Assembly: GCF_010470665.1 (NCBI RefSeq)
Contig: NZ_VOPZ01000003.1
Coordinates: 248,001 to 312,000 of the forward strand
Source of the DNA: Desulfovibrio sp. JC022
GTDB taxonomy: Bacteria; Desulfobacterota; Desulfovibrionia; Desulfovibrionales; Desulfovibrionaceae
Direction of reading: 5' to 3'
DNA: 64,000 nucleotides
Shown piece after piece: positions 9,885-17,757 of the stretch. The stretch's first letter is position 1. The number at the start of each line of letters is the position of its first letter. Position numbers and translations under genes: made by a program. The notes under the pieces were generated by a model. It worked only from the letters and a program-made list of their open reading frames with translations. It searched no databases and had not been told where the DNA came from.

Positions 9885-9908
9885 TGCATTTAAGCTATGT
9901 AGCTGATC

Positions 9909-11399
9909 CTACAGGAAGTACCAGGTCGCGGCGAGGCCGGTGATGGACATGGTGATAGTGTAGGGGAAGGCCATCTTAACCATCTGGCCGTATGAGAGCC
10001 TGATAAGCGGAGCAATGGCGGAGGTCAGCAGGAACAGGAATGCAGCCTGACCGTTAGGAGTTGCAACACTGGGAATGTTTGTTCCGGTGTTGATTGCAAC
10101 TGCGAGCAGGTCGAACTGTTCACGGCCGATAACGCCGTTCTGGAATGCTTTCAGGGTTTCTGAAACGTATACTGTCGCAACAAACACGTTATCTGAAATC
10201 ATGGAAAGGATACCGTTGGCAAGGTAGTAGGCAGCCAGCTGAACTTTACCTTCAAGTCCGAGCACGTAGTGAATGATCGGTGCGAAGAGATGCTGTTCGT
10301 GGATAACACCTACAATTGCGAAGAAGACAACCAGCAGCGCGGTAAAGGGCAGGGCCTCTTCAAACGCGTGGCCGATTCTGTGTTCTTCGGTAATGCCGTT
10401 AAGAGCGGTCAGGAGAACGATTACTGTCAGACCGATAAGGCCTACTTCCGCAATGTGGAATGCCAGAGCGAGAACAAGGAAGAGAGCTGCACAGGCCTGA
10501 GTGAACAGGGCCGCTTTTTTCTTGAGGCTCATTTCTTCATCATTTTTGCGGTCTTCTTCTTCGAGGATTTCACGCACGTTCTGGGGCAGCTCGTAGCCGT
10601 ATCCGAAGATACCGGTCACTTCCAGCATGATGCAGGTCAAAAGACCTACAACCAGTACAGGCATGGATACCGGGGCAACCCTGATGAAGAATTCAATGAA
10701 TTCCCAGCCCATGGTTTTACCGATGAGCAGGTTCTGGGGTTCACCGACGATGGTACATACGCCACCGAGAGCGGTACCCACTGCACCGTGCATCATGAGG
10801 TTTCTCAGGAATCCGCGGAATTCACTAAGGTGGCTGACGCATTCTCCTTTAAGCAGGGTGTCATCAGACAGAGAGCATTTTCCTGTAGAGGCAAAGCGGT
10901 GGTATATTCCGTAGAAACCGTATGCAACAGCAATAATTACTGCGGTAACGGTCAGTGCGTCGAGGAAGGCTGAAAGGATTGCTCCTGAGAATGAGAAAAG
11001 CAGCGAGATGATGATCTTTGATTTGATGCGAGTAATGATTTTAGTGAAGGCATACTGCAGCATGTCTTTCATAAAATGGATACCTGCAACCATGAACATT
11101 AACAGTAGAATTACCGGGAAGTTCAGTACCGTCTCGTTATAGACAGTTTCGGGTGAGGCCAGCCCAATTGCGATTGCTTCAACCGCGAGCAGCCCGCCTG
11201 CGGGCAGGGGGTAGCACTTGAGTGCCATGGCCAGAGTGAAAATAAACTGTCCGATCAAAACCCAGCCGGTAATGAATGGGCCGGCTACGGCCATGAGAAT
11301 CGGGTTGAGTACGAGAAAACCGATAATGGTCAGTTTGTACCAGTCAGGAGAATTACCTAAAAGGTTCTTCTGCAGTGCCTGTGACATTGTTTTGGGCAC
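9909..11399 (-). CDS. nhaB: Na+/H+ antiporter NhaB
   Basis: A 496-residue polytopic inner-membrane protein that I recognise as NhaB from the [28 protein letters not shown] and [12 protein letters not shown] segments, which match the enterobacterial protein closely. It expels sodium ions in exchange for protons; the aspartate in SAFLDALT is expected to be functional. AAGGAGT ends six bases before a GTG at 11397-11399, supporting that start over the ATG twelve bases further in. It is the last gene of a five-gene minus-strand block that also holds a likely Na+-coupled transporter, so it may recycle the sodium brought in. A palindrome-rich gap of 126 bases separates it from the gene upstream. Confidence 0.95.
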   Translation of the reverse strand: MPKTMSQALQKNLLGNSPDWYKLTIIGFLVLNPILMAVAGPFITGWVLIGQFIFTLAMALKCYPLPAGGLLAVEAIAIGLASPETVYNETVLNFPVILLLMFMVAGIHFMKDMLQYAFTKIITRIKSKIIISLLFSFSGAILSAFLDALTVTAVIIAVAYGFYGIYHRFASTGKCSLSDDTLLKGECVSHLSEFRGFLRNLMMHGAVGTALGGVCTIVGEPQNLLIGKTMGWEFIEFFIRVAPVSMPVLVVGLLTCIMLEVTGIFGYGYELPQNVREILEEEDRKNDEEMSLKKKAALFTQACAALFLVLALAFHIAEVGLIGLTVIVLLTALNGITEEHRIGHAFEEALPFTALLVVFFAIVGVIHEQHLFAPIIHYVLGLEGKVQLAAYYLANGILSMISDNVFVATVYVSETLKAFQNGVIGREQFDLLAVAINTGTNIPSVATPNGQAAFLFLLTSAIAPLIRLSYGQMVKMAFPYTITMSITGLAATWYFL

Positions 11400-11458
11400 G
11401 GGTTACTCCTTTTGCCTTTTGTGTGGAACCAAGCGATCTGTGGTTTCTAATGTGGCAT

Positions 11459-11515
11459 ACATCAAATCCATAAATATGGATTTGATGTAATTGTTCGAAA
11501 TAAAAAATATTTCGA
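11459..11515. promoter_or_regulatory. Two palindromes in the leader of nhaB
   Basis: ACATCAAATCCAT-aaat-ATGGATTTGATGT (11459-11488) is a perfect 13-bp inverted repeat. TCGAAATA...TATTTCGA (about 11495-11515) is a second one. Neither is followed by a T-run in the minus direction, so an operator or mRNA-stability role for nhaB is as likely as termination of the upstream gene. Confidence 0.5.
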
Positions 11516-11525
11516 GGACGCAACA

Positions 11526-12965
11526 TTACAGATCGCTGGGGACCAGCGGGTCGATTGTCAGTTCCGGATAGAGTCCCTGCAACTCTCCTTCAGGATAAGG
11601 CTGAAGGATATTGAAGGAGATGTCCTGAGTTTGCTGGGAATGGCCCGCGGTTTCTTCGGAACCGTCCCAGAATGCACCGTTAGCTTCGAGAATATGTTCG
11701 ATACGGTGCCTGAATCCATCAACAAATTTAGCTCCGATACCTTCAAAAGTCATGTTTCCGAGACGGAACTGACCTTTGAGTGCAGCAAAGTCAGAGAGAG
11801 GAATCGAGTGCATTTCGAGATCTTCTTGCTTGCTGATATAGCCCCAAACGAGATAGTTGTCAGGTATTTTAATGGGTTCTTCTGCATCGATAATAGTATG
11901 CGGCATCAATATGGTGCCTGCGCCTACTTCGATTTTACTATCTTCTTTACCGTTGAGGAAAGAGTTGAAGCCCACGAAGGAACGTTTACCCATATGGGTG
12001 TAAATCACTTTACCGCCGTGCGGGGTAACAACTTCGCCTTCGTAGACGGAATTGATGATGTAGCAGTTTTCCTGTGCGTTAGCGCCGGGGCCGAGTGTGG
12101 AGTTCTCAATGTATGACCTTTGGGCCACGAGAACATTTTTATCCACTTTACATTCGCCTTTGAGTACTGCGTAGGGGCTTACTGATGCGCCTTCGGGAAC
12201 GTCAATGGAAAGTTCAGGTTTGACCGAAGAGTAGATGGGCACGAAGTCTTCTTTGCGCTCATCAAAGAAGTCCATGAGGATTCCTTTCGGTCTGCTGTCT
12301 TCCATGCGGATGTATTTTTCAAGGATTTCTTCAGGGTACTGGTAGTTGAACTCAAATGCGCCGTCCGCTTTAACCCAGACCCGGCCCGCTTTGATGCGTT
12401 TGTGGGAAAGTTCCCCGGCCTGAACGTAGGAGTATGCTCCGACAGCGCAGTCATGCATGATGGAGAGGTCAACTGAGGAGAAAGGCTCAAGGAAACAGCC
12501 TTCCACGGAAGTTCCGTGAATGTTTGCGTAATGCAAAGACACGGTGTTTGAAATTTTGAAACACTCAAGGTTTTCGGGGTCGTGGGAGTTGTTGTGCACG
12601 AGTGTTTTCATCAGGAAGCTGTCGCGGATCTTAATGACCTCGTCGTCGCGAAGCTTGATTTTCTGCCCGTTGAGTTCTATCTCGCTGCCGCTTCTCTTAA
12701 GCTCATCTCCACGGATATCACTCTTGTAAAGGATGGAGTGGTTCACCTTACATTTACCGAGGAAGTAGGTTCCCCCGATGCTTGAATGACGAAAGTTGAA
12801 CATGAGCGGGTGGTTGTTGGTCAGGGAGTAAAACGCGTAGTAGAGCGCGAAGCTGTCTTCGGGGATAAGGCCCTTGATATAAGGCCCGACATCCACAAGG
12901 GGCTCGCGCAGGTTGATGTTCACGCGGTTGACGATATGGTCAATAAGCTTATTAAGCTGTTTCAT
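11526..12965 (-). CDS. Left-handed beta-helix (hexapeptide-repeat) protein
   Basis: A 479-residue soluble protein with two blocks of imperfect hexapeptide turns, about 130-215 (DLSIMHDCAVGAYSYVQAG region) and about 265-375 (VSPYAVLKGECKVDKNVLVA region). This is the left-handed beta-helix fold of acyl- and nucleotidyltransferases and gamma carbonic anhydrases. No recognisable nucleotidyltransferase domain or complete carbonic anhydrase histidine triad is visible. GAAGGA sits upstream of the ATG. Its place between an SLC13-type transporter and NhaB suggests it acts on or regulates the transported compound, but that is inference. I do not recognise a named family. Confidence 0.7.
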   Translation of the reverse strand: MKQLNKLIDHIVNRVNINLREPLVDVGPYIKGLIPEDSFALYYAFYSLTNNHPLMFNFRHSSIGGTYFLGKCKVNHSILYKSDIRGDELKRSGSEIELNGQKIKLRDDEVIKIRDSFLMKTLVHNNSHDPENLECFKISNTVSLHYANIHGTSVEGCFLEPFSSVDLSIMHDCAVGAYSYVQAGELSHKRIKAGRVWVKADGAFEFNYQYPEEILEKYIRMEDSRPKGILMDFFDERKEDFVPIYSSVKPELSIDVPEGASVSPYAVLKGECKVDKNVLVAQRSYIENSTLGPGANAQENCYIINSVYEGEVVTPHGGKVIYTHMGKRSFVGFNSFLNGKEDSKIEVGAGTILMPHTIIDAEEPIKIPDNYLVWGYISKQEDLEMHSIPLSDFAALKGQFRLGNMTFEGIGAKFVDGFRHRIEHILEANGAFWDGSEETAGHSQQTQDISFNILQPYPEGELQGLYPELTIDPLVPSDL

Positions 12966-13039
12966 AAAAATCCTTCTCGCTTTTTGGTTGAGTACCGGAA
13001 GTCGTAGGCGGAAACCGGCAGCAGGGTTTGTACGAGTCG

Positions 13040-13070
13040 GACGGTTCCGGCACGCCTTGCCGGAACCGTC
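13040..13070 (-). other. Intercistronic hairpin
   Basis: A perfect 13-bp inverted repeat (GACGGTTCCGGCA and complement, 5-base loop) lies between the transporter and the beta-helix gene. It has no T-run, so it probably adjusts mRNA decay or partially terminates. Confidence 0.6.
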
Positions 13071-13108
13071 CTGCCCTATGTTTAATAGTCCCTTATAACC
13101 CTATACGG

Positions 13109-14578
13109 CTAGCCCGGCAAGGTCACCGGCATGCCCATGATGGGCCATACAAACTTTACGAAGATACCGGTTACGATCATCAGTATGATACTTGCGGGGA
13201 TACCGTACATGAAGAATTCCCCGGTGGTGAACTGTTTGGAGTCGTAAGCGATTGCGTTGGGAGCTGCACCGACCAGGAGGAGGAAGGGCATACCCGCAAC
13301 AACCAGTGCTGCGAAGAGAATAACTTCCGGGGCCACGCCGAGGTAAGGCGCGATAACAAGTGCCACCGGGAGCGATATTGCGATTGCCGCCACGTTCATG
13401 ATGAAGTTGGTCATCATCATTACGAAGAAGGCGATGGACATGATGAAGATAAATCCGCTTGACTCCTGGAAGAGAACCAACCAGTTCACCGCCATCCACT
13501 TGGCTGCGCCGGTATCCCAGAGGCAGAAACCGATGGACATGGCACCCGCAAAGAGGAGGATGATGTTCCAGGGGATATCTTCAAGGTCATTGATGTCCAG
13601 AATCTTGAATACAAAGAATGAGATGGACGAGACCAGAATAATGGAGGTCTTGTCGATGGCCTTCAGTTCGGGGATGAAGGATCTCAGGCTCATGATCAGG
13701 ATAACGCCGCCGACGAGAATCGCTGCCATTTTTTCATCGCGTGAGAGCGGTCCCATCTGGGAATTGAGCTCTCTGGCTTTTTCGCGCAGGCCGGGGATAA
13801 CGTCCTTTTCAGGCTTCAGGAAAACCATGAAGAATCCCCAGAGGATGAAGACCATGGCCCAGCCGATGGGTGCCATGTAGTAGGTCAGCTCGAAGAAAGT
13901 AACGTCCTTGCCCAGAATCTCGTTGTAAAAACCAAGGGCAACCGCGCCTCGTGCTGCACCGAGCAGGGTGACGATAGAACCGGCACCGGCTACATAAGCC
14001 ATACCTATGAACAATCCCTTACCGAACTTGGTGGGTTTGTCCCCTTCGCCGTAGAGGGAGTAGATAGCCAGCAGCAGCGGGTACACAGTCGCCGCAACAG
14101 CGGTGTGAGCCATAATATGGGTCAACAAGGCAGTTACAACGAATACGCCCAGATAGATGCGGCTGGTTCTTTCGCCGACGACCATGAGCATCTTGTAGGC
14201 CAGACGTTTAGTCAGTCCTGTCTTGGTGAATACTAGACCGATCATGATGGATGCAAAGATAAACAGGACGGAGGGGTCCATGAAATCCTTGAAAGCCACC
14301 TTGGCCGGGCGGATAAAGAACATGGCCTGCAATACGCCGATGGCCAGAGAGGTTACGCCGATGGGTACAACTTCAAATACCCACCATGTGCCTGCCAGCA
14401 GGAAGACGCCGATGGCTCCCTTGGCTTCTTTGGTCAATACAAAATGCTGCCCGCCGGGGTCGATTGCATCCGGCCATGCCGGGCAATAGTAAACAAAAGC
14501 GAACAGGGATACACCCAGCAGCATGAAGAACAGCCTCTTGAAATCAAATCCGGGCTTGTTTGCAACTTCAGCACTCAT
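13109..14578 (-). CDS. SLC13/DASS-type sodium:anion symporter, atypical
   Basis: A 489-residue protein with about 12 membrane segments in the DASS (divalent anion:Na+ symporter) arrangement of two inverted repeats. The family normally imports dicarboxylates or sulfate with sodium. The two substrate/Na+-binding SNT motifs are altered: the first reads AHT (in HIMAHTAVAATVYPL) and the second MNV (in TNFIMNVAAIAISLPV). Substrate or coupling ion may therefore differ from the textbook case. AAGGAG before ATG 14576-14578 gives the start; the frame extends six codons further. The gene follows a CBS-domain gene by 18 bases and shares its operon. Confidence 0.82.
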   Translation of the reverse strand: MSAEVANKPGFDFKRLFFMLLGVSLFAFVYYCPAWPDAIDPGGQHFVLTKEAKGAIGVFLLAGTWWVFEVVPIGVTSLAIGVLQAMFFIRPAKVAFKDFMDPSVLFIFASIMIGLVFTKTGLTKRLAYKMLMVVGERTSRIYLGVFVVTALLTHIMAHTAVAATVYPLLLAIYSLYGEGDKPTKFGKGLFIGMAYVAGAGSIVTLLGAARGAVALGFYNEILGKDVTFFELTYYMAPIGWAMVFILWGFFMVFLKPEKDVIPGLREKARELNSQMGPLSRDEKMAAILVGGVILIMSLRSFIPELKAIDKTSIILVSSISFFVFKILDINDLEDIPWNIILLFAGAMSIGFCLWDTGAAKWMAVNWLVLFQESSGFIFIMSIAFFVMMMTNFIMNVAAIAISLPVALVIAPYLGVAPEVILFAALVVAGMPFLLLVGAAPNAIAYDSKQFTTGEFFMYGIPASIILMIVTGIFVKFVWPIMGMPVTLPG

Positions 14579-14596
14579 TACTTTAGCTCCTTGCAA

Positions 14597-15151
14597 TTAG
14601 GCTGTTTCAATCTCGCAGGCGAGGACTGCGGTTCTGACTTTGTCAAATGCATCGCCGAGGCGGACCACCCCGGTAATAATTCCATCCTTCTGGACCAGCA
14701 ACGGCTGGTGCACTCCGAGCACAAAAGCATGCAAAGCCTTGTCGAGGGTGTCGTCCTCGTCCAGGATTTCAGCTTGTTTTGGTGTGTGCATGATCTCTTC
14801 GGCCTTTGCTCCGGCATTTTTGCGGCAGAGGCTGGAAAGAGGTTCGGACCAGAGATTGAAATCGCGGTAGACCTTTTGAACGAAATCCATGCTCAAGGCA
14901 CCGGGATGACGTTGGTCGTCCATTTTGAAGTAGGACGGTTCCATGTGTTTGAAGATGTCGAGCATGGTGATTTTACCCACGACCTTACCGTCAGCATTTT
15001 CCACCAGCAGGTCGCGGTGGGGATGAGGAAGGTTCAGTTCATCACCTTGTTGAGCTAGACATTGCAATGCTTCAAACAGAGTAGTGTCTTCTTTGACCCT
15101 GTTGTATTCTTCAACAGGAATCATCAGATCTTTTGCTTTGAAATTTTTCAC
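14597..15151 (-). CDS. CBS-domain pair protein
   Basis: A 184-residue cytoplasmic protein with two CBS motifs: about 8-70 (LLVENADGKVVGKITMLDI) and about 115-178 (LLVQKDGIITGVVRLGD). Paired CBS domains bind adenine nucleotides and commonly gate transporters or enzymes. GTG start at 15149-15151 behind AGGGGGA. It sits directly upstream of the SLC13-type transporter, so an energy-sensing role over that transporter is a reasonable inference. Confidence 0.85.
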   Translation of the reverse strand: MKNFKAKDLMIPVEEYNRVKEDTTLFEALQCLAQQGDELNLPHPHRDLLVENADGKVVGKITMLDIFKHMEPSYFKMDDQRHPGALSMDFVQKVYRDFNLWSEPLSSLCRKNAGAKAEEIMHTPKQAEILDEDDTLDKALHAFVLGVHQPLLVQKDGIITGVVRLGDAFDKVRTAVLACEIETA

Positions 15152-15192
15152 AAATTCCCCCTATGTAGGTTGTCCGAACGGATGTTTGCCTT

Positions 15193-15555
15193 TTAGCTGT
15201 CCGGTGCGCAGAATCTGCGCAGGGTCTTGACCAGCGCGGCAATATCCACCGGAACTGAAATTTCAGCACATGCCCCCAGATTCATAGCTTCTATTGAAAG
15301 CGGAATCTTATTGTGCCGATTGATTAAAACAACTTTCAAATCAGGAACGATTGGTGAAATATCCTCCATGAATTTCAAGGAATTTCGCCCGAATCCGGAA
15401 AGGCCAAGAACAATGCCGTCCAGTTCATTCTCGCGGATGAATTTTTCAGCCTCGTCCAGATTGCCTGAGTCCGCGACCTGCAAGCCTTCACTCTTGAGGC
15501 GCAGAACAAGGTGTTCACGGAATTCAGAGTCCTTTTCAACAATCATTATTTTCAT
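15193..15555 (-). CDS. Degenerate response-regulator receiver domain
   Basis: A 120-residue stand-alone receiver fold. The acidic N-terminal pocket is partly kept (E7, D9), but the position of the phosphoacceptor aspartate is Gly51 (DGIVLGLSGFG where DxVLLDLxMPG is usual). The switch Ser/Thr is Asn79 and the conserved Lys before Pro is Val101. It therefore cannot be phosphorylated in the classical way and is a pseudo-receiver. It is the first gene of the operon running through CBS protein, transporter, beta-helix protein and NhaB, and follows a candidate sigma-54 promoter. A scaffold or protein-interaction role is likely. Confidence 0.85.
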   Translation of the reverse strand: MKIMIVEKDSEFREHLVLRLKSEGLQVADSGNLDEAEKFIRENELDGIVLGLSGFGRNSLKFMEDISPIVPDLKVVLINRHNKIPLSIEAMNLGACAEISVPVDIAALVKTLRRFCAPDS

Positions 15556-15617
15556 GCTTTAAAACGTTGTCTTGCTACTGGCCGGGAATTCGGCCTTTGC
15601 AGCACCCGCCTCAACAA

Positions 15618-15633
15618 AGCACCCAGTATGCCA
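15618..15633 (-). promoter_or_regulatory. Candidate sigma-54 (-24/-12) promoter
   Basis: Read on the minus strand the sequence is TGGCATACTGGGTGCT. This has GG and GC exactly ten bases apart and matches TGGCA-N-TGCT of the RpoN consensus except for one T. Transcription would start about 50 bases before the pseudo-receiver gene. A sigma-54 activator gene lies 520 bases upstream. Confidence 0.6.
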
Positions 15634-15682
15634 TATAGAATAATTCCTTTTATACCAGACTTTTAAGCTTGGCGGAAGAAAT

Positions 15683-15749
15683 TTTGTTTCTTTTTGTTGA
15701 AACAAAGTGAATCATTGTGAAAAGTTTCTCAAGAAACAATATGAAACAA
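15683..15749. promoter_or_regulatory. Likely activator (UAS) sites built on GTTTC/GAAAC
   Basis: TTTGTTTC-N8-GAAACAAA (15683-15706) and GTTTCT-CA-AGAAAC (15724-15737) are two inverted repeats of the same half-site, with a further TGAAACAA at 15742-15749. They lie 50-130 bases upstream of the sigma-54 promoter, the usual place for enhancer-binding-protein sites. The adjacent activator is the obvious ligand. Confidence 0.55.
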
Positions 15750-15813
15750 AATAAAACAAAAACAGAGTGAGGGTTAAAATGATTGAGGGTATACAGGGGG
15801 TTAAGAAAAGAGG

Positions 15814-16149
15814 TTAAAGCGTGTAAAGATTATCACCGCAGGATAGTTTTCCGTCTTTGTAGGCTTGTATGGCTTTTTGGACCGGGCCGATGACATCGTC
15901 GAGAACTTCAATGCCCTTCCATTTGAGGTATTGGTAGTGCTCGTCATCAATGCCGCCGCAGACCACAGCATCGGTATGGTCGGAGGTTGCCAGTGCGCAG
16001 AGGTCATCAGCAGATGATTGTGGCAGAACAATGATGCGTTCGCTTATTTCGCCGTTGGATTTTATCTTTGCCAGCAGCACATCCGTGGCAAGGTCGAAAC
16101 GGGGGGCAACTTCATCGTTGAGAAGGGGGATCATGATCTTGTGCGACAT
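15814..16149 (-). CDS. NifX/NafY-type (dinitrogenase FeMo-cofactor biosynthesis) protein
   Basis: A 111-residue single-domain member of the NifX/NifB-C-terminal family. The opening IMIPLLNDEVAPRFDLA, with an aspartate-containing loop, and the VVCGGIDDEHYQYL segment are typical. Family members bind iron-molybdenum or other metal-sulfur clusters; Desulfovibrio ORP proteins are relatives. The start codon lies three bases after the stop of the sigma-54 activator gene, so the two are translationally coupled. A metal-cluster or redox signal passed to the activator is an attractive but unproven idea. Confidence 0.85.
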   Translation of the reverse strand: MSHKIMIPLLNDEVAPRFDLATDVLLAKIKSNGEISERIIVLPQSSADDLCALATSDHTDAVVCGGIDDEHYQYLKWKGIEVLDDVIGPVQKAIQAYKDGKLSCGDNLYTL

Positions 16150-16152
16150 AAT

Positions 16153-17553
16153 TTATCCGCTGATGGAGTGTTTTTTCATCTTACGCCAGAGGGTGGAGCG
16201 GGACCAGCCAAGTCTTACCGCTGCTTCTCCTTTGCGTCCGCCGCATTTAAGCAAGGTGTCCATGATCATCTGTTTTTCCGCGTCGTCCCAGCTTTGAGCT
16301 GAAGAATATTCAAGTGGGACAGCCCTTTCCTGAGTGGCGTGAGCGGATTCCGTTACCGGGCGCAGGATATCCTGTTCGGTCAGGTATGCGGGCAGGTGGC
16401 TGGAGCCGATGAGGTCGCGGTCGCAGAAGTTTACCGCGTATTCTACTATGTTGCTCAGTTCACGCACGTTGCCGGGGTAGCGGTAAGCGGATAAAATTTT
16501 AGCTGATTTTTTAGAAAAACCTTTGATCTTTTTGTTGAATTTGTCGCAGTAAGCCATGAGGAAATGGTTTTTGAGCAGCAGGATGTCATCTCCGCGTTCA
16601 CGAAGGGGCGGCAGATGCAGGTGAACCACATTCAATCTAAATAGCAGATCGGCGCGGAAGGTCTTTTCCTGAACCATCCTTTTAAGGTCCCGGTGGGTGG
16701 CAACGATGACCCTTACATCGGCATTAAAGCCTCGTGAACTACCCAGCGGATGGATTACTTTATCATCCAGAAATGAAAGCAGTTTGACCTGCAAGGGGAG
16801 AGGCAAATCTCCTATTTCAGTAAGAAAGAATGAACCGTTATGGGCTAGTTTGATGCGTCCGGGGCGGTCTTCGTTTGCTCCGGTAAAAGCACCTTTCACA
16901 TGTCCGAAGAGTTCTGATTCTAGTAAAGTTTCGGGCAGCGCGCCGCAGTTCACCTTGATAAAAGGTGCGCCCGCACGGTCCGAGGCATTGTGGATGGCTT
17001 CGGCCAGTACGTCTTTACCTGTTCCGGTTTCCCCGGTGATCAGAACCGACGAATCAGTACCTGCAATGGAAGGGACCATGCTGAAAATTTTAACCATTTC
17101 CGGGCTGGTGCCGATCAGTCCACCCAGTGAATAGGCCTTGCTGGCCGAGTTGCTCAGCTCCGCAACCTGCCGGATATCCTGAATGGTTTCCACGTATCCT
17201 GAAATCACATTGTAGTTGTTCACTATGGGGGAAATATTGAGCCGGATGGGAACCTTGGTCCGTGTGCGGTCAATGATATCCGCATCAATGGATATTGTCT
17301 GGAAGTCCGCTTTATCGGCCATGACCGGGCAGCCCTTGAAGCAATAATCGCAGCGCAGGCCGAGGTAGCATTTTAAGCCCTGCATGGCTTCAGGGTCGGC
17401 CCCGGTGATGGTCTGCCATGCACGGTTGACCAGTTTTACCCTGCCCTCGATGTCCAGCACGGCAATGCCGATGGGGATCTCGTTCAAAAGGTCCGGGAGC
17501 ATGAACTGCTGGCCCATCAGGCCGTTGATTATATACGGAGCTTCGGTTGCCAT
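16153..17553 (-). CDS. Sigma-54-dependent activator with Cys-containing PAS domain
   Basis: A 466-residue enhancer-binding protein. Order: PAS domain (about 15-130), AAA+ domain with Walker A GETGTGKD (174-181) and the sigma-54-contacting GAFTGA (about 220), and a Fis-type HTH at the C-terminus (GRKGEAAVRLGWSRSTLWRK). The PAS holds four cysteines, C62, C68, C71 and C75 (C-x5-C-x2-C-x3-C), suggesting a metal or Fe-S ligand. The Walker B segment reads FFLTEIGD with Thr245 where Asp is usual. The frame extends 39 codons upstream into a repeat element, so I chose ATG 17551-17553 although no good ribosome binding site precedes it. Probable target: the operon at 9909-15555. Confidence 0.9.
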   Translation of the reverse strand: MATEAPYIINGLMGQQFMLPDLLNEIPIGIAVLDIEGRVKLVNRAWQTITGADPEAMQGLKCYLGLRCDYCFKGCPVMADKADFQTISIDADIIDRTRTKVPIRLNISPIVNNYNVISGYVETIQDIRQVAELSNSASKAYSLGGLIGTSPEMVKIFSMVPSIAGTDSSVLITGETGTGKDVLAEAIHNASDRAGAPFIKVNCGALPETLLESELFGHVKGAFTGANEDRPGRIKLAHNGSFFLTEIGDLPLPLQVKLLSFLDDKVIHPLGSSRGFNADVRVIVATHRDLKRMVQEKTFRADLLFRLNVVHLHLPPLRERGDDILLLKNHFLMAYCDKFNKKIKGFSKKSAKILSAYRYPGNVRELSNIVEYAVNFCDRDLIGSSHLPAYLTEQDILRPVTESAHATQERAVPLEYSSAQSWDDAEKQMIMDTLLKCGGRKGEAAVRLGWSRSTLWRKMKKHSISG

Positions 17554-17579
17554 GTGAATTTGATAACATGAATGGTTTT

Positions 17580-17698
17580 GATGCGCTACGCGCTTTTTTG
17601 GGAAGCCTCCGGCGGCGCTTTCAGCGGGACCAGAGAAACTTTTTGAAAAAAGTTTCTCTGGACTCTTCAAAAACTTTTATTAAGGCTTCGCCGCTTTG
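17580..17698 (-). repeat. Composite intergenic repeat, copy 2
   Basis: Read on the minus strand: head GCGGCGAAGCCTTAATAAAAG, hairpin CCAGAGAAAC...GTTTCTCTGG (17630-17661), box GCCGCCGGAGGC (about 17605-17616) and tail GCGCGTAGCGCATC. It is close to copy 5 over about 90 bp and lies between two divergent genes. Confidence 0.8.
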
Positions 17699-17757
17699 TT
17701 TGGGAGAGTTGTTGTTTGTTTGGAACAGTTGTATGTTCCGCCCAAGGAAACAAAATT

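Noticed and set aside
10269-10973. 234-codon ORF opposite nhaB
   Set aside because: Shadow of nhaB with an implausible Gln/Glu/Phe-rich product and no ribosome binding site.
17554-17670. N-terminal extension of the sigma-54 activator (first 39 residues, beginning MKSPEKLF)
   Set aside because: The same 15-residue opening appears before the cyuA-like protein because both frames run through the same repeat hairpin; it is read-through of non-coding repeat, not protein homology.
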